Source: JAJYIW01 sp036787065 (GTDB lineage: Bacteria > Chloroflexota > Anaerolineae > Anaerolineales > Anaerolineaceae). From it: a stretch of DNA of 9,892 nucleotides. Made by a program: the position numbers and the translations under genes. The number at the start of each line of letters is the position of its first letter. Position 1 is the first letter of the stretch. The notes under the pieces are model-generated. The model was not told where the DNA came from. It searched no databases and saw only the letters and a program-made list of their open reading frames with translations. Positions 1-6,908 of the stretch are shown in pieces. Where the stretch lies: contig DAIQPZ010000096.1 of NCBI GenBank assembly GCA_036787065.1, positions 1 to 9,892 of the forward strand, given 5' to 3'.

Positions 1-851
1 ACTTTGATCCGTCCCTGCCGGCCTTTTTCAACCGGCAGCTTGTCTGCCAGTCCGGCAGCGCGCACACCAGCGGCCCAGATGAGGGTCTGGCAAGGTAATC
101 GCTCCCCGCTTTTTAAAAAGATTTGCTGGCCGTCGAAGTCTATAACGGCGTTTCCAAAACGGACTTCGACGTGTTTGGACCATAATGTTTCGGCGGCAGC
201 TTCACTTAAACGGAGCGGAATGCCGGTCAGTAAGTGGTCGCTGGCTTCGAGCAAAACCACACGAACATCTTTGATGTTGATCGTGGGGTAATCTTTTGCC
301 AGTACGATGCGCGTTAATTCGGCAATAGCCCCAGCGCATTCAACGCCGGTTGGACCACCGCCCACCAGAACGAAGGTCAGTTGGGCTTGCCGCCGGGAGG
401 CATCGGGCTCGTGCGCCGCCTGTTCGAATTGAAAGAGCAGGTGATTGCGTATAGCATTGGCGTCATGCAAGCCTTTAAGCTCAAAACCAGTCGATTTAAC
501 CGACTCAAGGCCATAATAATTGGTCATACCCCCCACTGCCACGATCAACAGATCATAAGGAATATTTCCATCGTTCGTGATCACCTGGCGGGCATCCAGA
601 TCAATCCCGACCACATCGGCCATGCGGAAATCCAGGTTCTTTTGATTGCGCAGGATGCGCCGGATAGGGTAGGCGATTTCTTCAGGCGCCAGGCCGGCTG
701 TGGCAACCTGGTAAAGCAGCGGTTGAAACAGGTGATAATTGTTTCGGTCCATAAGGGTCACATTCACCGGGGCCTTTGCCAGGGCGCGAGCGGCTCTTAG
801 GCCGCCAAATCCAGCGCCAATCACGACCACACGCGGGGTATTTTCGTTCAT
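1..851 (-). CDS. ndh: Type II NADH dehydrogenase (NDH-2), 3' end cut by window
   Basis: FAD-dependent NAD(P)H:quinone oxidoreductase of the pyridine nucleotide-disulfide oxidoreductase fold. NDH-2 enzymes pass electrons from NADH to membrane quinones without pumping protons, as peripheral proteins on the inner face of the cytoplasmic membrane. I translated the minus strand from ATG 851-849 (MNENTPRVVVIGAGFGGLRA) and the frame stays open for 283 codons to the window edge. The FAD dinucleotide motif GAGFGG is at residues 12-17, followed by the family segment NYHLFQPLLYQVATAGL (38-54). The second, NADH-binding, glycine motif GGGPTG is at 164-169 and LIWAAGV at 257-263. The quinone-binding and membrane-anchoring C-terminus lies outside the window. 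The start is fixed by an AGGAGG five bases upstream. NDH-2 is much likelier than a sulfide:quinone reductase because of the NYHLFQPLLYQVA signature, but the missing C-terminus leaves some doubt. Confidence 0.93.
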   Translation of the reverse strand, partial: MNENTPRVVVIGAGFGGLRAARALAKAPVNVTLMDRNNYHLFQPLLYQVATAGLAPEEIAYPIRRILRNQKNLDFRMADVVGIDLDARQVITNDGNIPYDLLIVAVGGMTNYYGLESVKSTGFELKGLHDANAIRNHLLFQFEQAAHEPDASRRQAQLTFVLVGGGPTGVECAGAIAELTRIVLAKDYPTINIKDVRVVLLEASDHLLTGIPLRLSEAAAETLWSKHVEVRFGNAVIDFDGQQIFLKSGERLPCQTLIWAAGVRAAGLADKLPVEKGRQGRIK

Positions 852-856
852 AAGGT

Positions 857-862
857 CCTCCT
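857..862 (-). promoter_or_regulatory. Shine-Dalgarno sequence of NDH-2
   Basis: AGGAGG reads on the minus strand with a 5-base spacer to the ATG at 851. It is the strongest ribosome binding site in the window and decides the start of the NDH-2 gene. Confidence 0.85.
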
Positions 863-877
863 GAACCATAACCGTTT

Positions 878-897
878 GTGATATTTGTAACTATCAC
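878..897. promoter_or_regulatory. Inverted repeat over the NDH-2 transcription start, candidate operator
   Basis: The sequence GTGATA-N8-TATCAC (878-883 and 892-897) is a 6-bp dyad with an 8-base centre, immediately downstream of the -10 box at 904-899. A protein bound here would cover the predicted start site, as repressors do. The half-site resembles the GTGA/TCAC halves of CRP, FNR and Rex sites, but the spacing (12 bases between GTGA and TCAC) fits none of those consensus sites. The regulator is not identified and the dyad could be chance in AT-rich DNA. Confidence 0.3.
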
Positions 898-898
898 T

Positions 899-926
899 AT
901 TATAATCTTATTTATCTTAATCGCAA
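899..926 (-). promoter_or_regulatory. Probable sigma70-type promoter of NDH-2
   Basis: On the minus strand a perfect -10 hexamer TATAAT lies at 904-899, with TTGCGA (4 of 6 matches to TTGACA) at 926-921, a spacing of 16 bases. Transcription would start near 892, giving a leader of about 40 bases. The surroundings are strongly AT-rich. The -10 is convincing and the -35 only moderate. The promoter sits in the 103-base gap after the lipoprotein gene, so NDH-2 need not depend on read-through. Confidence 0.5.
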
Positions 927-954
927 CCGGAACTATGGATTGTAGAGGGTTTGA

Positions 955-2478
955 TTAATGGTGTTCGGCCGAAATCCATCCCATTCCCCCAGGATAGGGT
1001 GCGTGGATGCCATCTTCGAGGATGGCAGGTTTCAGATCTGGAAAGGTGAAGTGGTAAAGACGGCCGTTGCTGAGGGCAAACAGGCCAGTCGAATCAGGCG
1101 CCCAGGTGAAATCTTGCACCGGGTCGGTGAGGATGGCCTGGAGGATCTGGCCACCCGGCTGGTATAAACGCAGCCCGGCGTGCGATCCGCTCCCATCCCC
1201 GCCCCAGCATGCCATCCATTTATTGTTAGGGGAAGGTAAACCGGTTGGCTCACCTTCATATAATACGGGTTTGCCACCTGGGGGAAGCACCAGGGTTCCC
1301 TGTGGCCCGCTGGCAATAAATGTCTTTACCAGGCCGGACCAGGTTAACCGCGGCCAATCACCTGCCTGAGCCAGCTCGGGAACGCCTCCATAAGCTGGGA
1401 CCTGGTATAACCCCGGCGATGCACCGGTGGGTAATGGAGGCCCTTCTTTACGGGTAAAGGCGACTGTTTTGCTCACAGGGTCAAAAGCGATCTGGTTGAA
1501 GGATCCGGCCAGCAGGGTGGTGACCTTTAGTTTATCGAGGTCGATCTGGCGCAGATCATGCCAACCGCCGGTGCTGTGTGAATAGAAGAGCATTTTTTGC
1601 GGGTCTGTCCAACCCATAAAAATTTCCCCATTACTGTCAGGCGAGGGATCGTACAGCTTGCGGAATTCCTGGGTCAAAAGGTTGACTGCCCAGACTTCTT
1701 CCAGTTTCCACCCGATGGGGTCCGAGCCGGTTATTGCGCTCATTTCCTGGGTGATGACCCACTGGCTGTCAGGAGACCAGAAAGGCGTGGCGGCCTGGTA
1801 AGAACCGGTGGTGAGCCGCTGGATCTTTTTGGCCAGCATATCGTAAACATAAAGGTCAGAAGAAGTCCCATCGGTAGCGGCAATAAAAGCCAGATAATGC
1901 CCGTCTGGCGACCAGCGCAGTGAATCACGCCAGACGACACTCTGGATGGAAAGGTCGTCCTTTTCTAATGCGGTAGAAAGCAAGGGAGTGAGGCGCTGCT
2001 GGCTGCCATCGGGTAAATGGATCAACTGGATGGCCAGGTCGCCCCAACCTTGGCGGCGGCCTGTGCGCACTGCCAGCCAACCGCCCTGGGGCGCCAGACC
2101 GTTGGTCAGATCCCCGGCATCCAGAAGAGGATCAGGCAGAGGTAGACGCGTATGACCACTGCTGTCGGCATTACGGATGATTAAAGCGCGCCCCTCCTCC
2201 GCCGGGTAGACCAGCCAGGGCCCAAGGGGTTTCAGGGTATTCGCCAGGGGTGTCTGGCTGGGTTGGGCCGTGATGGTTGGCGTCTCAGCCGGGTCGGTGA
2301 GAATCGGGTTAGAGATAGCAGCGCGCGTCTTGGCTGCTACGGTGGCGGCCGCGGCGGCGGCTTCAGCCGTTGGGGTAAGCACCCAGGCGGCTGGTGTCGG
2401 GTTGGATAGGCTGCAGGCGAGCACAGTCAGAAACACAGCGCCCAAACCAAACCAGCCAACCCTTCTTTTTTTGCTCAT
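955..2478 (-). CDS. TolB-like beta-propeller repeat lipoprotein
   Basis: Predicted exported lipoprotein of 507 residues. I start it at ATG 2478 (MSKKRR), not at the far end of the open frame (2556), because this gives a proper signal peptide: basic MSKKRR, a hydrophobic stretch (residues 9-21) and Cys22 after VLA, an acceptable though not ideal lipobox. The longer reading would run into the hairpin at 2519-2571. Residues 28-90 are a low-complexity linker rich in Ala, Thr and Pro. Repeats of the PD40/WD40 kind follow: LRWSPDGHYLAF (about 187-198), FWSPDSQWV (about 233-241), a degenerate one near 331-341 and FTWAPDSTGL (about 457-466). This suggests a multi-bladed propeller on the outer face of the membrane. 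No catalytic residues are evident, and binding or scaffolding is the usual role of such domains. The partner or ligand is unknown. No good Shine-Dalgarno sequence is seen. Confidence 0.8.
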   Translation of the reverse strand: MSKKRRVGWFGLGAVFLTVLACSLSNPTPAAWVLTPTAEAAAAAATVAAKTRAAISNPILTDPAETPTITAQPSQTPLANTLKPLGPWLVYPAEEGRALIIRNADSSGHTRLPLPDPLLDAGDLTNGLAPQGGWLAVRTGRRQGWGDLAIQLIHLPDGSQQRLTPLLSTALEKDDLSIQSVVWRDSLRWSPDGHYLAFIAATDGTSSDLYVYDMLAKKIQRLTTGSYQAATPFWSPDSQWVITQEMSAITGSDPIGWKLEEVWAVNLLTQEFRKLYDPSPDSNGEIFMGWTDPQKMLFYSHSTGGWHDLRQIDLDKLKVTTLLAGSFNQIAFDPVSKTVAFTRKEGPPLPTGASPGLYQVPAYGGVPELAQAGDWPRLTWSGLVKTFIASGPQGTLVLPPGGKPVLYEGEPTGLPSPNNKWMACWGGDGSGSHAGLRLYQPGGQILQAILTDPVQDFTWAPDSTGLFALSNGRLYHFTFPDLKPAILEDGIHAPYPGGMGWISAEHH

Positions 2479-2518
2479 TGATTTTACATGATAACGAACA
2501 GCTATGGTAAGAAAGCTG

Positions 2519-2571
2519 CCAAATTTTGAATGTTTGCGGGTGCTCTGCACCCGCAAACATTCAAAATTTGG
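2519..2571. repeat. Perfect inverted repeat, 25-bp arms with 3-base loop
   Basis: Arms 2519-2543 and 2547-2571 are exact reverse complements around the loop TCT (2544-2546). The outer arm is AT-rich (AAATTTTGAATG) and the inner arm GC-rich (TTTGCGGGTGC). The element lies 31 bases after the pcrA stop codon and 40 bases before the lipoprotein start, both on the minus strand, so it could end or attenuate pcrA transcription or protect its 3' end. No clean T-run follows the stem on the minus strand (CAGCTTTCTTACC), so it is not a textbook intrinsic terminator. It could also be a member of a dispersed palindromic repeat family. Confidence 0.95.
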
Positions 2572-2601
2572 GTCTTGTTCACACGTGTCTGAGCAGTTAA
2601 C

Positions 2602-4818
2602 TTATTTTACCACTTCCAGGTTAGCCAGCGATGCGACCAGGCGTTTGAAGCCCATGCTGTCAAATGCAACGTCCACGGTTTCGTCGTCATCTTGCAACCG
2701 GCTCGCTATCACTATACCTTCACCCCAGATGGGGTGGCGCACGCGCATGTTGGGAGAATAACGCTGCTGGACGATGGGCGCCCTGGATTTTTGTCCGCGC
2801 GGGTTTGGACCCTGGTAAGCGGAGATGGATGTTGCCCTCTGGGCAGTCTCCTGCCAGGAGGAGTAGGTTGAAGTGCGGTACTGCCGTCCGGCTGGGCGGC
2901 GCTTACCCTGGATCAGTGCTTCGGGCAAGTCGGATAAAAAGCTGGATGGAATAGCTTCTTCATAAGAACCGAAGGTTGCACGCCGTTCAGCTCTTACCAG
3001 ATAGACCTGGTCTTTCGCGCGAGTGATGCCGACGTAAAACAGGCGGCGTTCTTCGGCCATCTCTTCTGGATCGTCCCTGGCGCGGCTGTGCGGCAGCAAC
3101 CCTTCGTCCATACCGATGATAAAGACTCTGGGAAATTCCAATCCCTTGGCAGCATGCAAGGTGAGTAAGGTGGGAGCGCTGGTGGTCTCGGGCACCGTGT
3201 CCTGGTCGGAAATCAGGGCCACATTTTCCAAGAACTCGACCAGCCCACGTTCTTCATATTCAAACGCGATCCGGCGCAGTTCCAGGACGTTGGCCCAACG
3301 ATCCTGGCCTTCTTCGCTTTGATCATCGATATACTGGTGGTAGCCGATGTCTTCCATTAATTGATCGAACAGCATTGGCAAGGTCAGTTCATCTTTCTTG
3401 GTGACCCAGGTTTGCAGCATCTGGCTGAAGTCATTAAGAACGATTGCTCCGCGGCCTGAAAAGGTCTCCCAGTGGGGTGAGTCGCTCCCCTTTGCGAGGT
3501 CGAGCAGGATCTTTCCCGGGCTGAGGTTGACCTGGCGCGATCGCAATTGCAGGGTCAGCAGGGTTTTATCCCCAATTCCGCGTGGAGGCAGGTTGATCAC
3601 CCGTCCCAGGCTGACTTCATCATCCGTGTTGTGGATCAGGCGCAGGTAAGCGATCGCATCTTTGACTTCGCGCCGCCCATAAAAGCGTTGGGCTCCTACC
3701 AGCCGGTAGGGCAGCCCACTATGTAGAAAAGCCTCTTCTAAAAGGCGGGATTGGGCGTTGGTGCGGTACATGATGGCAAAATCGCCGCCTTGACGCTGGC
3801 GTGAACCGATGGCCTGGGCGATGGTATCTACCACGTAAGCTGCTTCGGCATGATCATCTATGGCTTCATACAAGACAATCTTATCCCCGGTCCCCCGGTC
3901 TGAGAAAAGGTGTTTTGGGGTACGATTGGGGTTATGATCGATCACAGCCCTGGCCGCATCCAGCACCGTTTGGGTGGAGCGGTAATTTTGTTCGAGCAGG
4001 ATCTTCAAAGTTTGGGGATAATCTTGTTCAAAGCGCAACACATTGCGATAATCCGCCCCGCGCCAACGATAGATGGATTGATCCTCGTCACCGACCACGA
4101 AGATATTATTATGGTAAGAAGCCAGATGCCGCAGCAGGATATATTGGGCCTGGTTGGTATCTTGAAATTCATCCACCAGCACCTGCTCAAAGCGACGCGC
4201 ATATTTCTGGCGGACCATGGGATCTTCGTCTAATAATTTGGCGGCATATAATAGAAGATCGTCAAAATCAACCGCGTTATTGGAAACCAGCAAGGCCTGG
4301 TATTTTTCGTAAACGCGTTTGATCACTTCGTCCCGATAGGTGTTGGTTTGAAATTCCGCTGAGCGAAACAAATCGTTTTTGGCTTTGGAGATGGCTGAGT
4401 GGATACTGGCCGGTTTGTATAGTTTTTCATTCAAGTTGAGCTCTTTGATCGCGCGTTTGACCAGCACCTCTTGATCGTCGCTATCAAAGATGACAAAATT
4501 TGAGGAGACTGGCAAATAGTCCGCCTCACGCCGCAGGATGCGGGCACAGATGGCATGAAAGGTTCCCAGCCAGATACCTTGAGTCTTGCCCTCCAGCAGA
4601 TTTTCGACGCGGGTTTGCATCTCGCGAGCAGCTTTATTGGTAAACGTGACAGCCAGGATGTTGTAGGGCTGCACACCCAACGTGCCGATCAGGTATGCGA
4701 TGCGGTGCGTGAGGACGCGGGTTTTGCCAGAACCTGGGCCCGCCAGGACGAGGATTGGCCCGGGAGGCGCGGCGACGGCTTCTTTTTGTTGTGGGTTCAG
4801 CGCGGATAACAGATCCAT
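2602..4818 (-). CDS. pcrA: PcrA/UvrD-type superfamily 1 DNA helicase
   Basis: ATP-dependent 3'-5' DNA helicase of 738 residues, the usual length for UvrD/PcrA/Rep. This family acts in nucleotide excision and mismatch repair, removes proteins from DNA and serves rolling-circle replication. All helicase motifs are visible in order: Walker A GPGSGKT (27-33), TFTNKAAREM (58-67), Walker B DEFQD (216-220), VGDEDQSIYRWRGA (242-255), QNYRST (277-282), HAAKGLEF (555-562) and the arginine-finger motif LFYVGITRAK (593-602). A basic Ser/Thr-rich linker (about 636-686) leads to a C-terminal tudor-like domain (about 687-738, MRVRHPIWGEG), which in PcrA/UvrD binds RNA polymerase. That C-terminus favours PcrA/UvrD over Rep. 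The start is ATG 4818 with AAGGAG four bases upstream (4828-4823). The gene is transcribed alone from a strong promoter and diverges from the DUF1361 gene. Confidence 0.96.
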   Translation of the reverse strand: MDLLSALNPQQKEAVAAPPGPILVLAGPGSGKTRVLTHRIAYLIGTLGVQPYNILAVTFTNKAAREMQTRVENLLEGKTQGIWLGTFHAICARILRREADYLPVSSNFVIFDSDDQEVLVKRAIKELNLNEKLYKPASIHSAISKAKNDLFRSAEFQTNTYRDEVIKRVYEKYQALLVSNNAVDFDDLLLYAAKLLDEDPMVRQKYARRFEQVLVDEFQDTNQAQYILLRHLASYHNNIFVVGDEDQSIYRWRGADYRNVLRFEQDYPQTLKILLEQNYRSTQTVLDAARAVIDHNPNRTPKHLFSDRGTGDKIVLYEAIDDHAEAAYVVDTIAQAIGSRQRQGGDFAIMYRTNAQSRLLEEAFLHSGLPYRLVGAQRFYGRREVKDAIAYLRLIHNTDDEVSLGRVINLPPRGIGDKTLLTLQLRSRQVNLSPGKILLDLAKGSDSPHWETFSGRGAIVLNDFSQMLQTWVTKKDELTLPMLFDQLMEDIGYHQYIDDQSEEGQDRWANVLELRRIAFEYEERGLVEFLENVALISDQDTVPETTSAPTLLTLHAAKGLEFPRVFIIGMDEGLLPHSRARDDPEEMAEERRLFYVGITRAKDQVYLVRAERRATFGSYEEAIPSSFLSDLPEALIQGKRRPAGRQYRTSTYSSWQETAQRATSISAYQGPNPRGQKSRAPIVQQRYSPNMRVRHPIWGEGIVIASRLQDDDETVDVAFDSMGFKRLVASLANLEVVK

Positions 4819-4838
4819 AAAGCTCCTTATAAAAGGTG

Positions 4839-4867
4839 ATTGTACCGTTTGGATCGAGGGGTGTCAA
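4839..4867 (-). promoter_or_regulatory. Near-consensus sigma70 promoter of pcrA
   Basis: On the minus strand a perfect TTGACA (4867-4862) is separated by exactly 17 bases from TACAAT (4844-4839, 5 of 6 matches). The start is expected near 4832, leaving a leader of about 14 bases that carries AAGGAG. This is one of the two strongest promoter matches in the window. Confidence 0.8.
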
Positions 4868-4998
4868 CCAGGGCGCGCTGGCACTTTGGAAACTCAATTG
4901 GGCGAAAGCTGGCTGGCGAGAAAAGATGAGCGATGTATCGGGGCAAGGGCTGTTTGGATTATGAAGTACAATCATTGAAAAGGTACGGGAAACTCAAA

Positions 4999-5697
4999 AT
5001 GACGGATGTCCTTAATAATTTATACCGCAGTCGTAATAGTTTAGCCGTGGGAGGGCTGCTTGTCACAGCTTCGGTGATATCCCTGGTTCTGGAAAGAGTC
5101 CACACTCGCCTCAATGGCTCGAATGATTATGCCTTTCTCGTGGTGAACCTGGGCCTTGCCTGGATCCCTTTCACCGCGGCGGTAGTGGCTTATCTCACGT
5201 CGCGTAACCGCGCCACCTTTTTCTTGATCATGCCCATTTGCACCCTGGTTTGGCTGGTCTTTTTTCCAAACGCACCTTATCTGTTAACCGATTTTCAACA
5301 TCTTGTTTATAACTCAGGAAATGTACCGGTGTGGTTTGACGTGATTTTGTTGCTCTGGTTTGCCTGGACGGGGCTTCTGCTTGGGATCAGCTCCCTTTAC
5401 TTGATGCAAGCGATCGTCGCCCGGGTATTTAACCCTACCCTGAGTTGGATCTTCGCCATTAGTGCGACGAGTTTGAGCAGCCTCGGGGTTTACCTGGGTC
5501 GCTTTTTACGTTGGAACAGTTGGGATGTTTTGCAATATCCATTATTTATTGCTAAAGATATGTATGGTATCGTGCGCCACCCGATTTCAAACCTGCCCAC
5601 ATATATCTTCACCGTCCTGTTCACCTTATTATTTCTGTTTATCTATCTGGCCTTCCACCTTTTCAGCGATATCACCCGGGAACACACGGGCAAATAG
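4999..5697 (+). CDS. DUF1361 multi-pass membrane protein
   Basis: Integral membrane protein of 232 residues whose function is not known. Hydrophobic segments are visible near residues 15-33, 44-66, 74-90, 112-132, 150-168 and 202-224. The loops carry the features I associate with DUF1361: FFPNAPYLLTDFQHL (88-102) and GVYLGRFLRWNSWD (163-176), where conserved polar and aromatic residues lie at the membrane edge. I start at ATG 4999 (MTDVLNN); an in-frame ATG at 4933 would add 22 polar residues that do not look like part of the family. Neither start has a clear Shine-Dalgarno sequence, only GGGA nine bases before 4999. The gene stands alone, divergent from pcrA and 191 bases before holB on the same strand, with a large hairpin between. 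Nothing in the neighbours suggests a role. Confidence 0.85.
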   Translation: MTDVLNNLYRSRNSLAVGGLLVTASVISLVLERVHTRLNGSNDYAFLVVNLGLAWIPFTAAVVAYLTSRNRATFFLIMPICTLVWLVFFPNAPYLLTDFQHLVYNSGNVPVWFDVILLLWFAWTGLLLGISSLYLMQAIVARVFNPTLSWIFAISATSLSSLGVYLGRFLRWNSWDVLQYPLFIAKDMYGIVRHPISNLPTYIFTVLFTLLFLFIYLAFHLFSDITREHTGK

Positions 5698-5816
5698 AGG
5701 GTTCTTCAGGATTTCCTGTGGAATGGCCCGCATTTGGGGTGTGAGCGCGCGTACGCGCGCTCACACCCCAAATGCGGGGTTTCACCAGGGCAATTCCCAA
5801 TGAGGCAAATAGAGGG
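5689..5816. repeat. 13-bp direct repeat bracketing the long palindrome
   Basis: GGCAAATAGAGGG occurs at 5689-5701 and again, identical, at 5804-5816, a period of 115 bases. The first copy contains the last codons and stop of the DUF1361 gene. Between the copies lies the long hairpin at 5715-5789. This arrangement resembles a small palindromic insertion with duplicated target sequence, or a tandem duplication of the gene end that later acquired the hairpin. No transposase or terminal repeats of a known element are present. Confidence 0.8.
5715..5789. repeat. Long hairpin with 52-bp perfect palindrome core
   Basis: Bases 5727-5778 are a perfect palindrome of 26 bp per arm with no loop (the centre is GTAC at 5751-5754). 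The arm runs from CCCGCATTTGGGGTGTG to an alternating GCGCGC next to the centre. The stem continues imperfectly outward: CCTGTGGAA (5715-5723) faces TTCACCAGG (5781-5789). It lies 29 to 100 bases after the DUF1361 stop and upstream of the holB promoter. It may act as a transcription terminator or RNA-stabilising hairpin, or extrude as a cruciform, but no T-run follows it on either strand. Confidence 0.95.
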
Positions 5817-5829
5817 GGAATGGGAATTG
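5791..5829. repeat. Short inverted repeat before the holB promoter
   Basis: CAATTCCCA (5791-5799) is matched by its complement TGGGAATTG (5821-5829), a 9-bp stem with a 21-base loop that contains most of the second copy of the 13-bp direct repeat. On the plus strand it is followed by GGGATTTTATAG, a weak T-run, so it could be a poor intrinsic terminator for the DUF1361 transcript. It may equally be accidental. Confidence 0.35.
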
Positions 5830-5852
5830 GGGATTTTATAGATGTAAAACAA

Positions 5853-5881
5853 TTGCCAGGTTAGCCTCTCTGGGCTACAAT
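5853..5881 (+). promoter_or_regulatory. Sigma70-type promoter of holB, predicting a leaderless mRNA
   Basis: TTGCCA (5853-5858, 5 of 6) and TACAAT (5876-5881, 5 of 6) are spaced by exactly 17 bases. Only seven bases separate the -10 box from the holB ATG at 5889, so transcription should start at or next to the start codon. This agrees with the absence of any Shine-Dalgarno sequence. Confidence 0.7.
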
Positions 5882-5888
5882 CCAGTGA

Positions 5889-6887
5889 ATGAATTGGGAA
5901 CTGCTTGGCCACGAATGGGCGGTCGATCTGCTCAAACGGCATCTGTTGGAAGATGGCCTGCGCCATGCGTATCTCTTTAGTGGATCGCCTGGAATAGGCC
6001 GGCGAACCCTGGCGCTGCGTTTTATCCAGGCTTTGAACTGCCCAACGCCACTTTCACCCGGTGAGCCGTGCCTATCCTGCAAGGTATGCAAGCAGATCGA
6101 GCGCCAGCAGTATCCGGACCTCAATATCGTCCAGGCGGAACAAGAAGGTAAAGAGATTAAAATCGACCAGGTACGCGGCCTGCAGCACAGCCTATCACTG
6201 GCTCCATACGAGTCTAAATACCGTATCGCGCTTCTCCTGGGTTTTCACAATGCCAATGCTAACGCCCAAAATGCCATGCTCAAAACCCTGGAAGAAGCGC
6301 CCAGCCGGGTGATCCTTCTGGTGACCAGCGACAGCCTGGAAGGGCTTTTGCCGACGATTACTTCACGCTGCGAGGTTCTGCGCCTGCGCCCGGTGCCTCT
6401 GGAGCGGGTGGCCCTTTATTTACGGGATAAACAAAAGCTAGACAGCCAACAGGCGCGGGTCTTTGCCCATCTTTCGGAGGGCCGGCTTGGGTTCGCCCTG
6501 CGTCTCCTGGATAACCCGGCTGAGCTTGAGAAGCGCCAGGCGTTCCTCGACCAGGCGCCAGTCCTCCTGCATGTGCCCCGCCGCGCTCGTTTTGCATATG
6601 TAGAAACGCTGACCCGGGATAAAGATAAAGCCCGTGAAAACCTGCGCCTGGCGCTCCAGGTATGGCTTTCTTACTGGCGGGATATCCTGATTTGTTGTTC
6701 AGGAGCGGATACGCCCCTGGTAAACTTGCAGAAAGAAGCCGAAGTACGCCAGATAGCCGGTAGTCTCACCTTAGCGGCGATCTGCCAGGTGGTCAACGCC
6801 ATTGAAACCGGGCTGGAGCAGTTGGAAGCAAATGCTAACACGCGCTTGCTGGGGGAAGTCCTGTTGTTAGATTGGCCCATGCTCTAG
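5889..6887 (+). CDS. holB: DNA polymerase III delta' subunit
   Basis: Clamp-loader subunit delta' (332 residues, normal length), a AAA+ protein that works with delta and tau/gamma to load the sliding clamp at the replication fork. The P-loop position reads GSPGIGRRT (32-40): the Walker A lysine is replaced by arginine. The Walker B region (LLLGFHNAN, about 116-124) lacks its acidic pair. Both are expected for delta', which does not hydrolyse ATP itself. Four cysteines at 51, 61, 64 and 67 form the zinc-binding insert typical of bacterial clamp-loader ATPase subunits. NAMLKTLEEAP (128-138) and the sensor segment TITSRC (156-161), which supplies the SRC arginine to its neighbour, are clear. The degenerate ATP site separates it from DnaX. 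It is expressed from its own promoter, and its 3' end is only 20 nt from the convergent ABC ATPase gene. Confidence 0.94.
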   Translation: MNWELLGHEWAVDLLKRHLLEDGLRHAYLFSGSPGIGRRTLALRFIQALNCPTPLSPGEPCLSCKVCKQIERQQYPDLNIVQAEQEGKEIKIDQVRGLQHSLSLAPYESKYRIALLLGFHNANANAQNAMLKTLEEAPSRVILLVTSDSLEGLLPTITSRCEVLRLRPVPLERVALYLRDKQKLDSQQARVFAHLSEGRLGFALRLLDNPAELEKRQAFLDQAPVLLHVPRRARFAYVETLTRDKDKARENLRLALQVWLSYWRDILICCSGADTPLVNLQKEAEVRQIAGSLTLAAICQVVNAIETGLEQLEANANTRLLGEVLLLDWPML

Positions 6888-6908
6888 TGGTATTTACGCC
6901 GCCATTCA

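Noticed and set aside
381..800. Plus-strand open frame of 139 codons inside the NDH-2 gene
   Set aside because: It is antisense to a region encoding the clear FAD- and NADH-binding motifs of NDH-2. No independent ribosome binding site or recognisable protein features are seen.
2479..2556. N-terminal extension of the lipoprotein gene up to 2556
   Set aside because: It would place 26 residues encoded partly by the 2519-2571 hairpin before a complete signal peptide, and would begin with a non-hydrophobic stretch.
3801..4322. Plus-strand open frame of 173 codons inside pcrA
   Set aside because: It lies antisense to the conserved helicase motifs (DEFQD, VGDEDQSIYRWRGA) and its translation is an irregular Trp/Pro/Arg-rich composition without homology features.
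4967..4972. TACAAT as a -10 box for the DUF1361 gene
   Set aside because: No -35-like hexamer occurs 16 to 18 bases upstream and there is no extended -10 TG, so the match alone is too weak to report as a promoter.
4933..4998. Upstream start at 4933 for the DUF1361 protein
   Set aside because: The added 22 residues are polar, have no ribosome binding site and do not resemble the family's N-terminus, which goes straight into the first membrane segment.
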